In this document: positions 8,747 to 20,622 of the stretch, one piece after another
Layout of the letters: the number at the start of each line of letters is the position of its first letter
How positions within the stretch are numbered: position 1 is the first letter of the stretch
NCBI RefSeq assembly: GCF_030689745.1
Contig: NZ_JAUYGL010000225.1
Span: 1-36,068, forward strand
Reading direction: 5' to 3'
Length of the DNA: 36,068 nucleotides
Source: Devosia sp.
GTDB taxonomy: Bacteria > Pseudomonadota > Alphaproteobacteria > Rhizobiales > Devosiaceae
Made by a program: the position numbers and the translations under genes
The notes under the pieces: model-generated
Database searches by the model: none
What the model saw: the letters and a program-made list of their open reading frames with translations, nothing else
What the model was told of the DNA's origin: nothing

Positions 8747-9547
8747 TCACCCATGCGAATGCCCTTCATGGTGCTCATGCGTATGCGAATGCCCGTCAAC
8801 CACCACGCAGCCATCATCGTGATGCTCATGGTCGTGATGGTGCTGATACAGCGCCAACGCCCCAGATGCCCGCTCGCCGAACAACCGCAGATACTCCGGG
8901 CTGTTCTGCACCGCCGAAGGCGTGCCGCGGCAGCAGACATGGCCGTTCAGGCAGATCACCGTATCGGTTTCGGCCATCACCACATGCAGATCGTGGCTGA
9001 TCATCAGAATGCCGCTGTGCGAGGTGTCGCGGATCTGCCGTACCAGTTCATACAGCGCCACCTCCCCCGAAAAATCCACGCCCTGCACCGGCTCGTCCAG
9101 CACCAGCAGATCAGGCTGGCGGATCATGGCGCGGGCAAACAGTACGCGTTGGAATTCTCCTCCCGAAAGTTCCTGCACCGGCGCCTTGAGCAGGCGCGCC
9201 GCGCCCACCGCTTCGAGCGCAGCCATGATCTCGGGGGACGAAAAATGCCTGGTCAGGGTCATCAGCCGTTCCACGGTCAGTGGCAGTGTCCAGTCAATGT
9301 TGAGCTTTTGTGGCACATAGCCGATTCTGAGACCGGGCCGACGCGTCACCGTTCCCATGCTGGGCTTGAGCACCCCCGTCGCCAGCTTGGCCGTGGTCGA
9401 TTTTCCTGAGCCGTTCGGGCCGATCAGTGTGACGATTTCGCCGCGCGCAATGGTGAGGTCGACGCCGCTGACCAGCGTGCGGCCGCCGCGCACTACGCCC
9501 GCCCCGACCAGCGTAATCAGGTTTTCTTTTTTTGCCACCGCATCCAT
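8747..9547 (-). CDS. znuC: Zinc ABC transporter ATP-binding protein ZnuC with His-rich tail
   Basis: ATPase that powers zinc import with ZnuA and ZnuB. The 266 residues hold a complete ABC domain: Walker A GPNGSGKST at 43-51, Q-loop Gln80 (YVPQ), signature LSGGE at 127-131, Walker B LLVLDEP at 147-153 and switch His185 (SHD). Residues 236-266 form a tail with about 13 histidines (HHHDHEHH, GHSHTHEHHEGHSHG), likely to bind zinc on the cytoplasmic side. The ATG at 9547 is preceded by AGAGG at 7 bases; the frame is open upstream without a better start. The gene diverges from znuA across a 106-base region with two Zur-box-like sites. Confidence 0.95.
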   Translation of the reverse strand: MDAVAKKENLITLVGAGVVRGGRTLVSGVDLTIARGEIVTLIGPNGSGKSTTAKLATGVLKPSMGTVTRRPGLRIGYVPQKLNIDWTLPLTVERLMTLTRHFSSPEIMAALEAVGAARLLKAPVQELSGGEFQRVLFARAMIRQPDLLVLDEPVQGVDFSGEVALYELVRQIRDTSHSGILMISHDLHVVMAETDTVICLNGHVCCRGTPSAVQNSPEYLRLFGERASGALALYQHHHDHEHHDDGCVVVDGHSHTHEHHEGHSHG

Positions 9548-9573
9548 CCATTGCCTCTTGACGTCTTGCAATA

Positions 9574-9590
9574 CGTTATAGCATAACATC
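9574..9590. promoter_or_regulatory. Putative Zur box in front of znuC
   Basis: On the - strand the site reads GATGTTATGCTATAACG. It matches the second site (9599-9618) at 14 of 17 positions when aligned and is an imperfect palindrome. It lies 27 bases upstream of the znuC start, where binding would block the znuCB-zur promoter. Confidence 0.7.
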
Positions 9591-9598
9591 CCCGCAAG

Positions 9599-9618
9599 CG
9601 TAATAACATAACATTACG
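9599..9618. promoter_or_regulatory. Putative Zur box in front of znuA
   Basis: CGTAATAACATAACATTACG has perfect CGTAAT/ATTACG ends and an AT-rich centre, in agreement with the general form of alphaproteobacterial Zur sites. It lies about 36 bases upstream of the znuA ATG, in the shared divergent promoter region. Confidence 0.75.
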
Positions 9619-9653
9619 CACAAACTCTCCGCTACCATGATGAGGCCAAGCCG

Positions 9654-10607
9654 ATGAAACTGCTCGCTCCCCTTGCCCTGCTCACCGCGACCTTGTTGAG
9701 CGCCACGAGCGCCTGGGCGATGCCCAGCGTCGTCGCCTCGATCAAGCCGGTGCATTCTCTGGTCGCCGCTGTCATGGCGGGAGTTGGCGAGCCAACACTG
9801 ATTGTCAAGGGTGCCGCCTCGCCGCACACCTATGCGCTCAAGCCCTCCGACGCCAGCGCATTGGAGAGTGCGGACATCGTATTCTGGACCGGGCACGACA
9901 TGGAGTTGTTTCTGGGTGATGCGCTAGAGACGCTCTCGACCGGGGCGATCATCGTTGAGCTCGCGGAAGCTCCCGGCATTACGCTATTGCCCGTCCGCGA
10001 AGGCGGCGCCTTTGAGCCGCACCTCCACGAGGACGAAGACCACGACCACGCTGCCGAGGATGATCACGACCACGCCGATCACGACGAGCATGGCGAAGGC
10101 GACATGCATTTCTGGCTCGATCCGCAAAACGCCAAGCTGATGGTCACCCACATCGCCACCACGCTGGCTGATACCGACCCGGAAAACGCCGCGCGCTACC
10201 AGGCCAATGCCGAAGCCCAACTGCTCAGCCTCGACGCTCTCGAAGCCGAAATTGCCGCCACGCTGGCCCCGGTCAAGGACAAGCCCTTCATCGTCTTTCA
10301 CGACGCCTATCAGTATTTCGAGGCCCGCTTTGGCCTCAACCTGGCCGGCTCGATCACCGTGACGCCCGATACCATGCCCGGCGCCGCCCGCATTGATGAG
10401 CTCAAGGCCACGATTGCCGACCTGGGCGCCACCTGCGTCTTTGCCGAGCCCAACTTCCCGCCCACCATCATCAGCGCCATCACCGAAGGCAGCACTGCGA
10501 AATCCGGCACGCTGGACCCTGAGGGCGGGGCGCTCGAGTCGGGCGTCGAGCTCTATCCCAATCTGCTGCGCGGCCTGGCCACCAGCTTGGTCGACTGCCT
10601 GGGGTAG
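9654..10607 (+). CDS. znuA: Zinc ABC transporter substrate-binding protein ZnuA
   Basis: Periplasmic zinc receptor of the ZnuABC importer, 317 residues. A signal peptide (hydrophobic residues 3-18, likely cleavage after WA at 21-22) is followed by VVASIKPVHSLVAAVMAGVG. Likely zinc ligands are His58 (SPHTY), His152 (MHFWLDP) and His216 (VFHDAYQYFE), with an acidic residue near 240-265. Residues 123-152 form the acidic, His-rich loop usual in ZnuA (HLHEDEDHDH, DDHDHADHDEH). This loop separates it from AztC-type receptors, even though an aztD-like gene follows. The ATG at 9654 follows GAGG at 9642-9645. Expression is probably repressed by Zur. Confidence 0.96.
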   Translation: MKLLAPLALLTATLLSATSAWAMPSVVASIKPVHSLVAAVMAGVGEPTLIVKGAASPHTYALKPSDASALESADIVFWTGHDMELFLGDALETLSTGAIIVELAEAPGITLLPVREGGAFEPHLHEDEDHDHAAEDDHDHADHDEHGEGDMHFWLDPQNAKLMVTHIATTLADTDPENAARYQANAEAQLLSLDALEAEIAATLAPVKDKPFIVFHDAYQYFEARFGLNLAGSITVTPDTMPGAARIDELKATIADLGATCVFAEPNFPPTIISAITEGSTAKSGTLDPEGGALESGVELYPNLLRGLATSLVDCLG

Positions 10608-10664
10608 TCTTGCCCCGGCATTCAGCCTGGCCCACCTCCACAATTGATGCCTCACCGTGAGGGG

Positions 10665-10761
10665 AGGAGACGATGAACACCGGCGTCCGGACTGGCGGCT
10701 TCCCCCCTCGATGGGAACGGGATGCGCGAGGGGTAACGCCGCATGTGCCGCGACGTCTCCT
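10665..10761 (+). ncRNA. Candidate structured RNA element between znuA and aztD
   Basis: A 97-base unit closed by a perfect 8-bp stem, AGGAGACG (10665-10672) with CGTCTCCT (10754-10761). Inside, GCGGC (10695-10699) pairs with GCCGC (10738-10742), and after a symmetrical 4x4 internal loop CCCCTCG (10704-10710) pairs perfectly with CGAGGGG (10727-10733) around a 16-base loop. It ends 76 bases before the aztD ATG. I do not recognise a known riboswitch or sRNA family. Strand is inferred from the direction of znuA and aztD. It could be a leader element of aztD, a processed sRNA from the 3' end of znuA, or another repeat type. Confidence 0.45.
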
Positions 10762-10809
10762 GCCATCCAGCAGACACCCACCCCCATAGTCAAAACATAA
10801 CCCCCAAAA

Positions 10810-10827
10810 CGTAACGTGCTAACATAT
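10810..10827. promoter_or_regulatory. Putative Zur box in front of the aztD-like gene
   Basis: CGTAACGTGCTAACATAT shares the outer CGTAA and the TAACAT half with the two sites between znuC and znuA (about 12 of 19 aligned positions against the znuA site). It lies 10 bases upstream of the aztD start codon, just before the ribosome binding site, so a bound repressor would cover the promoter or initiation region. A further ACATAAC half-site occurs at about 10794-10800. Confidence 0.5.
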
Positions 10828-10837
10828 CGGAGACACT

Positions 10838-12022
10838 ATGTCCGCTCGCCTTCTCCTGCCCCTTCTTGCCGCCACTGCCCTCACCGTTCCCACCGTGGCT
10901 GATGACCACGCCGCCGCTTGGCGCCTGTTCATCGCCGATCACACCAGGCCCGTAGTCACCGCGCTGGACCTCGAAACCGGTGACGCTCTCGCCACCTTCC
11001 AGCTCGCCAGCCCGGCAACCCTCTATGCCACTGACGGTGTCGTCGTCGCGGTGCAGGGGGCAGGCAACCAGATTTCGGCCATCGACAGCGGCATTGCCGT
11101 CGACGACCATGGCGATCACGGCGATATCACCATCTCCGATCCCGAACTGATCGATGCCGTGCTGACCGGTGAAAAGCCCGCCCATTTCGTCGAGCATGGT
11201 AGCAAGGCCGCCATGTTTTTTGATGGGTCGGGTCTGATCAGCCTGTTCAATGCCCAGCAATGGGCGCACGAGGGCAAACTCGCCGCCACCCAGCTTGACA
11301 GCGGCACCTCCCACCACGGCGTTGCGATCCCCTGGGGCGCGCACACACTGACATCGTCTGCCAATGCAGATGATGAGAAAAAACCCCGCATCGGCCTCAA
11401 TATCCTCGATGCCGATGGCAATCTGGTCGGCGACACCCATGTCTGTCCGGACCTGCATGGCGAGGCCACTTCGGGCAATATGGCAATCATTGGCTGCAGC
11501 GATGGCGTGCTGATCGCCTCCGGCTCTGGCGAACCCCAGATCACCAAACTGTCTTATGATGGCCTGCCCGCCGGCAAGTCCACCACCTTTCTGGGCGGCG
11601 TCGGCATGCAGTACTTCCTGGGTAATTATGGCGCCGACAAAGTGGCCATCATCGATCCCACCGAAGCAGCGCCCTTCCGCCTCGTGGACCTGCCGACCCG
11701 CCGCGTGCATTTCGCCATTGATCCAGCGCAGCCCAAATTCGCCTATATCTTCACCGAAGACGGCCAACTCAACCAGCTCGATATTGTCTCGGGGAAAATC
11801 ACCCAGTCCCTGGCGGTGACTGAGCCTTATTCGATGGATGGCGAATGGAGCCTGCCGCGACCGCGCATCGCCGTCGCAGGCAAGGTCGTGGCAGTTAGCG
11901 ATCCCAATGCAGGCGAGGTGCACTTGATCGACATTGCCAGCTTCACCGCAACACGCAGCATTCCGGTCGCCGGCGCACCTTACAACATCGTCGCTGTCGG
12001 CGGTTCAGGCAGCGTGCACTAA
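10838..12022 (+). CDS. aztD: AztD-like periplasmic zinc metallochaperone (beta-propeller)
   Basis: Predicted secreted protein of 394 residues with a signal peptide (MSARLLLPLLAATALTVPTV, likely cleavage after Ala21). The mature part has repeated segments of the type VVTALDLETGDALATF, QISAIDSGIAV, VAIIDPTE and VHLIDIASF, as in a bladed beta-propeller. A short DDHGDHGD loop at residues 89-96, His24 near the mature N-terminus and further scattered histidines offer zinc ligands. AztD of Paracoccus hands zinc to an ABC-transporter receptor; location behind znuA, and a Zur-like site in front, support the same role here. GGAGA lies five bases before the ATG. The identification rests on recalled family features and context. 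Confidence 0.82.
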   Translation: MSARLLLPLLAATALTVPTVADDHAAAWRLFIADHTRPVVTALDLETGDALATFQLASPATLYATDGVVVAVQGAGNQISAIDSGIAVDDHGDHGDITISDPELIDAVLTGEKPAHFVEHGSKAAMFFDGSGLISLFNAQQWAHEGKLAATQLDSGTSHHGVAIPWGAHTLTSSANADDEKKPRIGLNILDADGNLVGDTHVCPDLHGEATSGNMAIIGCSDGVLIASGSGEPQITKLSYDGLPAGKSTTFLGGVGMQYFLGNYGADKVAIIDPTEAAPFRLVDLPTRRVHFAIDPAQPKFAYIFTEDGQLNQLDIVSGKITQSLAVTEPYSMDGEWSLPRPRIAVAGKVVAVSDPNAGEVHLIDIASFTATRSIPVAGAPYNIVAVGGSGSVH

Positions 12023-12026
12023 GGGT

Positions 12027-12141
12027 CCCCCGCCCTGCCTCCCCCTGAACAGGGCGAGATATCCGGTCGGCGTTCGCCGCAAATCTCGCCACTTATTCAA
12101 TCTGTCCCTCCCCCTGTCAGGGGGAGGTTAGGTGGGGGTGC
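12027..12141. repeat. GC-rich palindromic intergenic element (copy 3)
   Basis: Occupies the convergent gap between aztD and the DUF486 gene. One end reads CCTGCCTCCCCCTGAACAGG, the other CCCTCCCCCTGTCAGGGGG followed by AGGTTAGGTGGGGGT. The last segment is nearly the same as that of the copy at 15374-15412. It could serve as a bidirectional terminator. Confidence 0.65.
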
Positions 12142-12161
12142 CCTCAATGCGTCTTCAGCTG

Positions 12162-12518
12162 CTATTTCAGCGGCCCCTTGAAGATGAAGAACGCCCCCAG
12201 TCCGATCAGCGCGAAACCGACCCCGTGGTTCAGCGTCAGCTTCTCGCCGAAATAGAACACGGTGAACACCGCGAACACCGACAGGGAAATCACCTCCTGA
12301 ATGGTTTTCAGTTCACTGGGCGAGTACACCGCTTCGCCGATCCGATTGGCCGGCACGGCCAGCCAATACTCGAAAAAGGCGATGCCCCAACTGATCAGCA
12401 CCGCCGCCCACAGCGCCGAGCCGGGCCATTTGAGATGCCCATACCAGGCAAAGGTCATGAAGATGTTCGACGCCAGCAGCAGGACGATCGGCGCAAAGGT
12501 AGCAAAGTTGAAGCCCAA
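12162..12518 (-). CDS. DUF486 family small membrane protein
   Basis: Inner-membrane protein of 118 residues with four predicted helices, distantly like drug/metabolite (EamA/SMR-like) transporters. LLLASNIFMTFAWYGHLK at the start, FFEYWLAVPANRIGE in the middle and LKTIQEVISLSVFAVFTV followed by NHGVGFALIGLGAFFIF are characteristic of DUF486. No substrate is known. The start is a TTG at 12518, supported by AGGAG six bases upstream; no ATG lies close to helix 1. Confidence 0.85.
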   Translation of the reverse strand: MGFNFATFAPIVLLLASNIFMTFAWYGHLKWPGSALWAAVLISWGIAFFEYWLAVPANRIGEAVYSPSELKTIQEVISLSVFAVFTVFYFGEKLTLNHGVGFALIGLGAFFIFKGPLK

Positions 12519-12595
12519 GGCCCTCTCCTGACAGCAACCAGCTTGCGCCGGCCGTGCTATCTAGCGCTGGCCGTGGCGGTGCGAAAGTCAGATTT

Positions 12596-12850
12596 TCAGC
12601 GCGTGTGCTTGGTCGGTTGTTCCAGCCCGAAAATGTCGTCGGTCAGGCTATCCATCCGCTCCCGGATCAACCCCTGCGCGTCATAGACGCCGCGGTTGTA
12701 AAAATAGGCTCCCATCTTGTCGACGAAAAAGCTCATCAGCATCTCCGCCGGAATGGCGCCGATCTCCTGATCCAGCTCGTGGTGGAAATAGTCCTGGATT
12801 TCGCCCACGATGGCCTTGGTTTCCTCGCGGCTGAATTTGATCGGCTTCAT
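12596..12850 (-). CDS. DUF2164 family protein
   Basis: Small soluble protein of 84 residues beginning MKPIKFSREETKAIVGEIQDYF, with EIGAIPAEMLMSFF and GVYDAQGLIRERMD, as in the DUF2164 family of unknown function. AGGAG lies six bases before the ATG at 12850; an adjacent ATG at 12853 is the alternative. It is followed, 77 bases on, by the DUF486 gene on the same strand. Confidence 0.8.
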   Translation of the reverse strand: MKPIKFSREETKAIVGEIQDYFHHELDQEIGAIPAEMLMSFFVDKMGAYFYNRGVYDAQGLIRERMDSLTDDIFGLEQPTKHTR

Positions 12851-13034
12851 CATCGTCTCCTTGCTTGGTCCTGAATTATAGCGAGTCGACCGCCGCCGCC
12901 GCGGTCAATTTGCCCCTTGGCGCCATCCGCAGGCTTGACCGTTCCGGCGTTTTCCGATCATCGGCGCTGCCAGACATTGCAGTTTGGCCAGTTTGGTGGC
13001 ACACCAGTTCTCGTGTTGGTTCCCGAAGGCCGTT

Positions 13035-13243
13035 GTGCCGGAGGGATAATCCAGCCCAATGCGCATCGCATCATGCCCTGCGCGACGGGTTGGACAAGGG
13101 AACACGGTGCGACGTACCCATCAGGGCGCAAGACCGTGGCTGCCCCCGCAACTGTAAGCGGTGCGCTCTCTCACGATGCCACTGGCGCAAGCCGGGAAGG
13201 CGAGAGGGCTATCCTCACCGCGAGCCAGGAGACCTGCCGGCAC
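13035..13243 (+). ncRNA. Cobalamin (adenosylcobalamin) riboswitch
   Basis: Shows the conserved core in order: AAGGGAACACGGTGCG (13096-13111), GCTGCCCCCGCAACTGTAAGC (13139-13159), a GATGCCACTGG segment (about 13174-13184), GCCGGGAAGGCG (about 13191-13202) and the B12-box-like GAGCCAGGAGACCTGCC (13222-13238). The closing stem pairs GTGCCGG (13035-13041) with CCGGCAC (13237-13243). It precedes cbtB by 49 bases and should lower expression of cbtB-cbtA-cobW when adenosylcobalamin is plentiful, probably by occluding the ribosome binding site. From 12851 to 13034, upstream, I see no gene and no clear promoter match. Confidence 0.95.
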
Positions 13244-13291
13244 ACCACCGGGCCAGACGGCCTAATCATTCCGCGCACGGAGGGTGCTGCC

Positions 13292-13489
13292 ATGAATTTG
13301 ACGACCAATACGACAATCAACACTGCGACTGGCCTTCAGTCTCTCTCGATATCCCAGCGTCTGATCGCTGGTGCCCTGGCGCTCATGCTCGGCCTGACCC
13401 TTCTGGTTGGCACTGGCTTTGCCGGTGATTATCGCCTGCACAATGGCGCGCACGATGCCCGCCACGCCATGGGTTTCCCCTGCCACTAA
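13292..13489 (+). CDS. cbtB: Cobalt transporter subunit CbtB
   Basis: Small inner-membrane protein of 65 residues that works with CbtA in presumed cobalt uptake. One hydrophobic helix spans residues 24-43 (LIAGALALMLGLTLLVGTGF), followed by the family's short His-containing tail HNGAHDARHAMGFPCH, where histidines 50, 54 and 58 and Cys64/His65 may hold metal. GGAGGG precedes the ATG at 13292. The cobalamin riboswitch directly upstream is typical for CbtAB. The frame is open upstream through the riboswitch, but a start there is implausible. Confidence 0.93.
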   Translation: MNLTTNTTINTATGLQSLSISQRLIAGALALMLGLTLLVGTGFAGDYRLHNGAHDARHAMGFPCH

Positions 13490-13518
13490 GGCAGGCCAGC
13501 AACAACGAGAGAACTGAC

Positions 13519-14291
13519 ATGATCCGCAATCTGTTTGCTGCTGCGCTTGTCGCAGCGCTTTGTGCTGGCTTGGCCACGGCCGCAATCCAGCATTTCCGCG
13601 TCACCCCGCTTATCCTGCATGCCGAAACCTTTGAGGGTGAAGGTGGCCACAGCCATGGCGAAGCCGCCGTCGCGGTCACCACTGAGCACGACCATGCCGA
13701 AGGCACCGCCGCCCATAGTCATGATGATGCCGCCGCCACCACTTCGGCCGCGCCCGAGGAATGGGCGCCACAGGATGGTTTCGAGCGTACCGCCTATACG
13801 ACGCTGGCGAGTGTGCTCGCTGCCGCCGGCTTCGCGCTGCTCATCGGCGCCATCTCGATGTTCGCTGGCATCCCGATCACCTTCGCCAATGGCTTCCTCT
13901 GGGGCATTGCCGGCTTCATCACCTTTTCGCTGGCCCCCGCCTTTGGCCTGGCGCCCGAACTGCCCGGCATGCCGGCAGGCGATCTGATGGCTCGCCAGGT
14001 CTGGTGGGCCGGCACGGCCCTGGCCACCGGTGCCGCCTGCCTGCTGCTCGCCAAAACCCAAGCCAGCTGGGCCTTTGCCGTTGCCATTGCGCTGGTTGTC
14101 ATCCCCCACATCATCGGCGCCCCACTCGCCCCCGATGAGCCGAGTGCTGTCCCGGCCCATCTGGCCACCGAATTCGCGGCCACCACACTGGGAACGGCCC
14201 TGGTGTTCTGGCTTGTTCTCGGCACCGTCTTCGGCAAGCTCAATGATGTTTTTGCCGTCCGCCACGCCGCCATTCCGGCAGGAGCCACCCT

Positions 14292-14295
<4 letters not shown>
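13519..14295 (+). CDS. cbtA: Cobalt transporter subunit CbtA
   Basis: Integral membrane protein of 258 residues, about five to six helices, the main subunit of the predicted CbtAB cobalt transporter. The first helix (residues 1-24) is followed by QHFRVTPLILHAETFE, a family hallmark. A loop rich in histidine follows at residues 44-68 (GHSHGEA, EHDHAEG, AHSHDD), on the presumed outside face, suited to catching Co or other divalent ions. FANGFLWGIAGFITFSLAPAFGLAPELPGM is strongly conserved in CbtA. It starts 30 bases after cbtB and overlaps cobW by four bases, so all three are one operon under the riboswitch. Confidence 0.94.
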
Positions 14296-15350
<1,055 letters not shown>

Positions 15351-15373
15351 TCCCAGCCCGGCCCCTATCCGAA

Positions 15374-15412
15374 TCCTCACCCTATAGGGGGAGGTTAGGT
15401 AGGGGCATCCAA
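15374..15412. repeat. GC-rich palindromic element, short copy (copy 4)
   Basis: CCTCACCCTATAGGGGGAGG followed by TTAGGTAGGGG lies between cobW and the PhnA-domain gene. It resembles the right end of the element at 12027-12141 and may be a solo arm. Confidence 0.55.
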
Positions 15413-15425
15413 CCAAGGAAAAACC

Positions 15426-15644
15426 ATGACCGAAATCACCAAAGACTCCAACGGCACCCAGCTCAATGATGGTGACGCCGTTACCCTGATCAAGGACCTC
15501 AAGGTCAAAGGCACGTCAGTGACGCTCAAGCGCGGCACGCTGGTCAAGAACATCCGCCTGACCGATGACACCGCCGAAATCGAGTGCAATGCCGAAAAGG
15601 TCAAGGGCCTGGTTCTGCGCACCGAGTTCCTCAAGAAGGCCTAG
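15426..15644 (+). CDS. PhnA-domain protein (YjdM C-terminal type)
   Basis: Protein of 72 residues equal to the C-terminal domain of PhnA/YjdM (DSNGTQLNDGDAVTLIKDLKVKG, TLKRGTLVKNIRL, KVKGLVLRTEFLKK), an SH3-like barrel. The N-terminal zinc-ribbon of longer family members is absent; single-domain versions are known in rhizobia. PhnA is annotated as linked to alkylphosphonate use, but that role has no biochemical support I can name, and no phosphonate gene is nearby. It sits between cobW and cobN. Its TAG stop overlaps, in the tetramer CTAG, the stop of the convergent membrane protein gene. Confidence 0.8.
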   Translation: MTEITKDSNGTQLNDGDAVTLIKDLKVKGTSVTLKRGTLVKNIRLTDDTAEIECNAEKVKGLVLRTEFLKKA

Positions 15645-15982
15645 CCCCCGCCTGCCTCGCGGGTGAGCGCCGCCGTGGTGAACAAGACGCCCGCCAGCGC
15701 GAAGGGGCCCGCAAGCATTGCGTTGACCCAGAATGGATTGGAGAGAAGCAGCATGGGCAGCGCGGCCACCACGAGATACAGCGCGCCACCCACGAGTGGC
15801 CATCGCCAGCCGATCGCCAGAACCGCCACGAGGACGACGCTTGGCAGCAGGTGCATGAACAGGCCCAGCGCGAGTTGCAGCGGCGGCGCGTCCATGCCGA
15901 AAACGTCCAACGCAAACATCGAAATGAAGCCGATGCCGAGAATGGCGACCGCGCGTGCGGCGATGGTGAGGATCCTGTGCAT
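15641..15982 (-). CDS. Small integral membrane protein, unknown family
   Basis: Protein of 113 residues with four predicted membrane helices (about residues 7-27, 36-58, 62-82, 86-106) and almost no soluble part; a few positive charges at the N-terminus. I do not recognise a named family. It diverges from cobN across 66 bases containing a perfect FNR/FixK-type site whose centre is 41.5 bases from its ATG (15982). The ribosome binding site is weak (GAGC), so a short or absent leader is possible. It converges on the PhnA-domain gene with a four-base overlap. Confidence 0.75.
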   Translation of the reverse strand: MHRILTIAARAVAILGIGFISMFALDVFGMDAPPLQLALGLFMHLLPSVVLVAVLAIGWRWPLVGGALYLVVAALPMLLLSNPFWVNAMLAGPFALAGVLFTTAALTREAGGG

Positions 15983-16016
15983 GCTCGATCATTGCACGAC
16001 TGCACTGCAGCGCCAT

Positions 16017-16030
16017 TTGATCCGCATCAA
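16017..16030. promoter_or_regulatory. FNR/FixK/CRP-type box between cobN and a divergent membrane protein gene
   Basis: TTGATCCGCATCAA is a perfect TTGAT-N4-ATCAA palindrome, the consensus of FNR/FixK/Anr regulators. It ends 18 bases before the cobN ATG and is centred 41.5 bases upstream of the ATG of the divergent gene (minus-strand TGCAAT/AATGAT near 15988-15994 could be its -10). It may activate the divergent gene, repress or modulate cobN, or both. Confidence 0.6.
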
Positions 16031-16048
16031 GTCGAAAGAGATCTGCTG

Positions 16049-19959
<3,911 letters not shown>

Positions 19960-19963
<4 letters not shown>

Positions 19964-20622
19964 CCGAAAACCCCGCCGATACACCAGCCAGACCCGCCAA
20001 GAAAACCGACCTGATGACCGAGGCGGAACGCGACGCCTATCACGCCGAGAAGATGCGCAAGAAGCGCGAGGCGCGTAACAAGATCCTGGCCACCAAGACC
20101 CAGGAAAAGGGCCTGCTCATTGTCCATACCGGCAAGGGCAAGGGAAAGTCGACCGCTGCCTTCGGCATGGTATTCCGCGCCCTCGGCCATGGTTTCAAGG
20201 TCGGTGTGGTGCAGTTCGTCAAGGGCGCCTGGGAAACTGGCGAGCGTGATGTGCTGCTCAAATTCCCCGAGCTGGTCACCATCAACGCCATGGGCGAGGG
20301 TTTTACCTGGGACGTTGCCGACCGCCAGCGCGATCTGGCCGCCGCCCGCAAGGCCTGGGAGCATGCCAAGACGCTGATCATGGACCCCAGCTACAAGATG
20401 GTGCTGCTCGACGAGCTCAATATCTGCCTGCGCTACGACTATCTGCCGATCGCCGAAGTGGTGGAATTCCTCAGCAACAAGCCGGTCGATACCCATGTCA
20501 TCGTCACCGGTCGCAATGCCAAGGACGAGCTGATCGAGATCGCTGATCTGGTCACCGAAATGACCGAGATCAAGCATCACTTCCGCGCCGGCGTGAAGGC
20601 ACAGGTCGGTATCGAGTTCTAG
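19960..20622 (+). CDS. cobO: Cob(I)yrinic acid a,c-diamide adenosyltransferase (CobA/CobO type)
   Basis: Transfers adenosine from ATP to cobalt(I) of cobyrinic acid a,c-diamide, after cobalt insertion. The 220-residue protein has a Lys/Arg-rich N-terminal helix (residues 20-47), Walker A HTGKGKGKST at 56-65, VVQFVKGAWETGER, the Walker B-like MVLLDELNICLRYDYL and HVIVTGRNA, all typical of the CobO/BtuR family (not PduO). The ATG overlaps the cobN stop in ATGA, so the chelatase and the next enzyme are co-translated. Its TAG stop shares CTAG with the stop of the convergent gene. Confidence 0.96.

Noticed and set aside
13292..13489. cbtB start further upstream within the riboswitch
   Set aside because: Upstream codons are the riboswitch itself; ATG 13292 has GGAGGG at the right distance and gives a protein of the usual CbtB length.
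15584..16048. Extended N-terminus for CobN (155 extra residues)
   Set aside because: The added part overlaps the divergent membrane protein gene and the PhnA-domain gene, is of odd composition, and ATG 16049 has a ribosome binding site and a typical CobN start.
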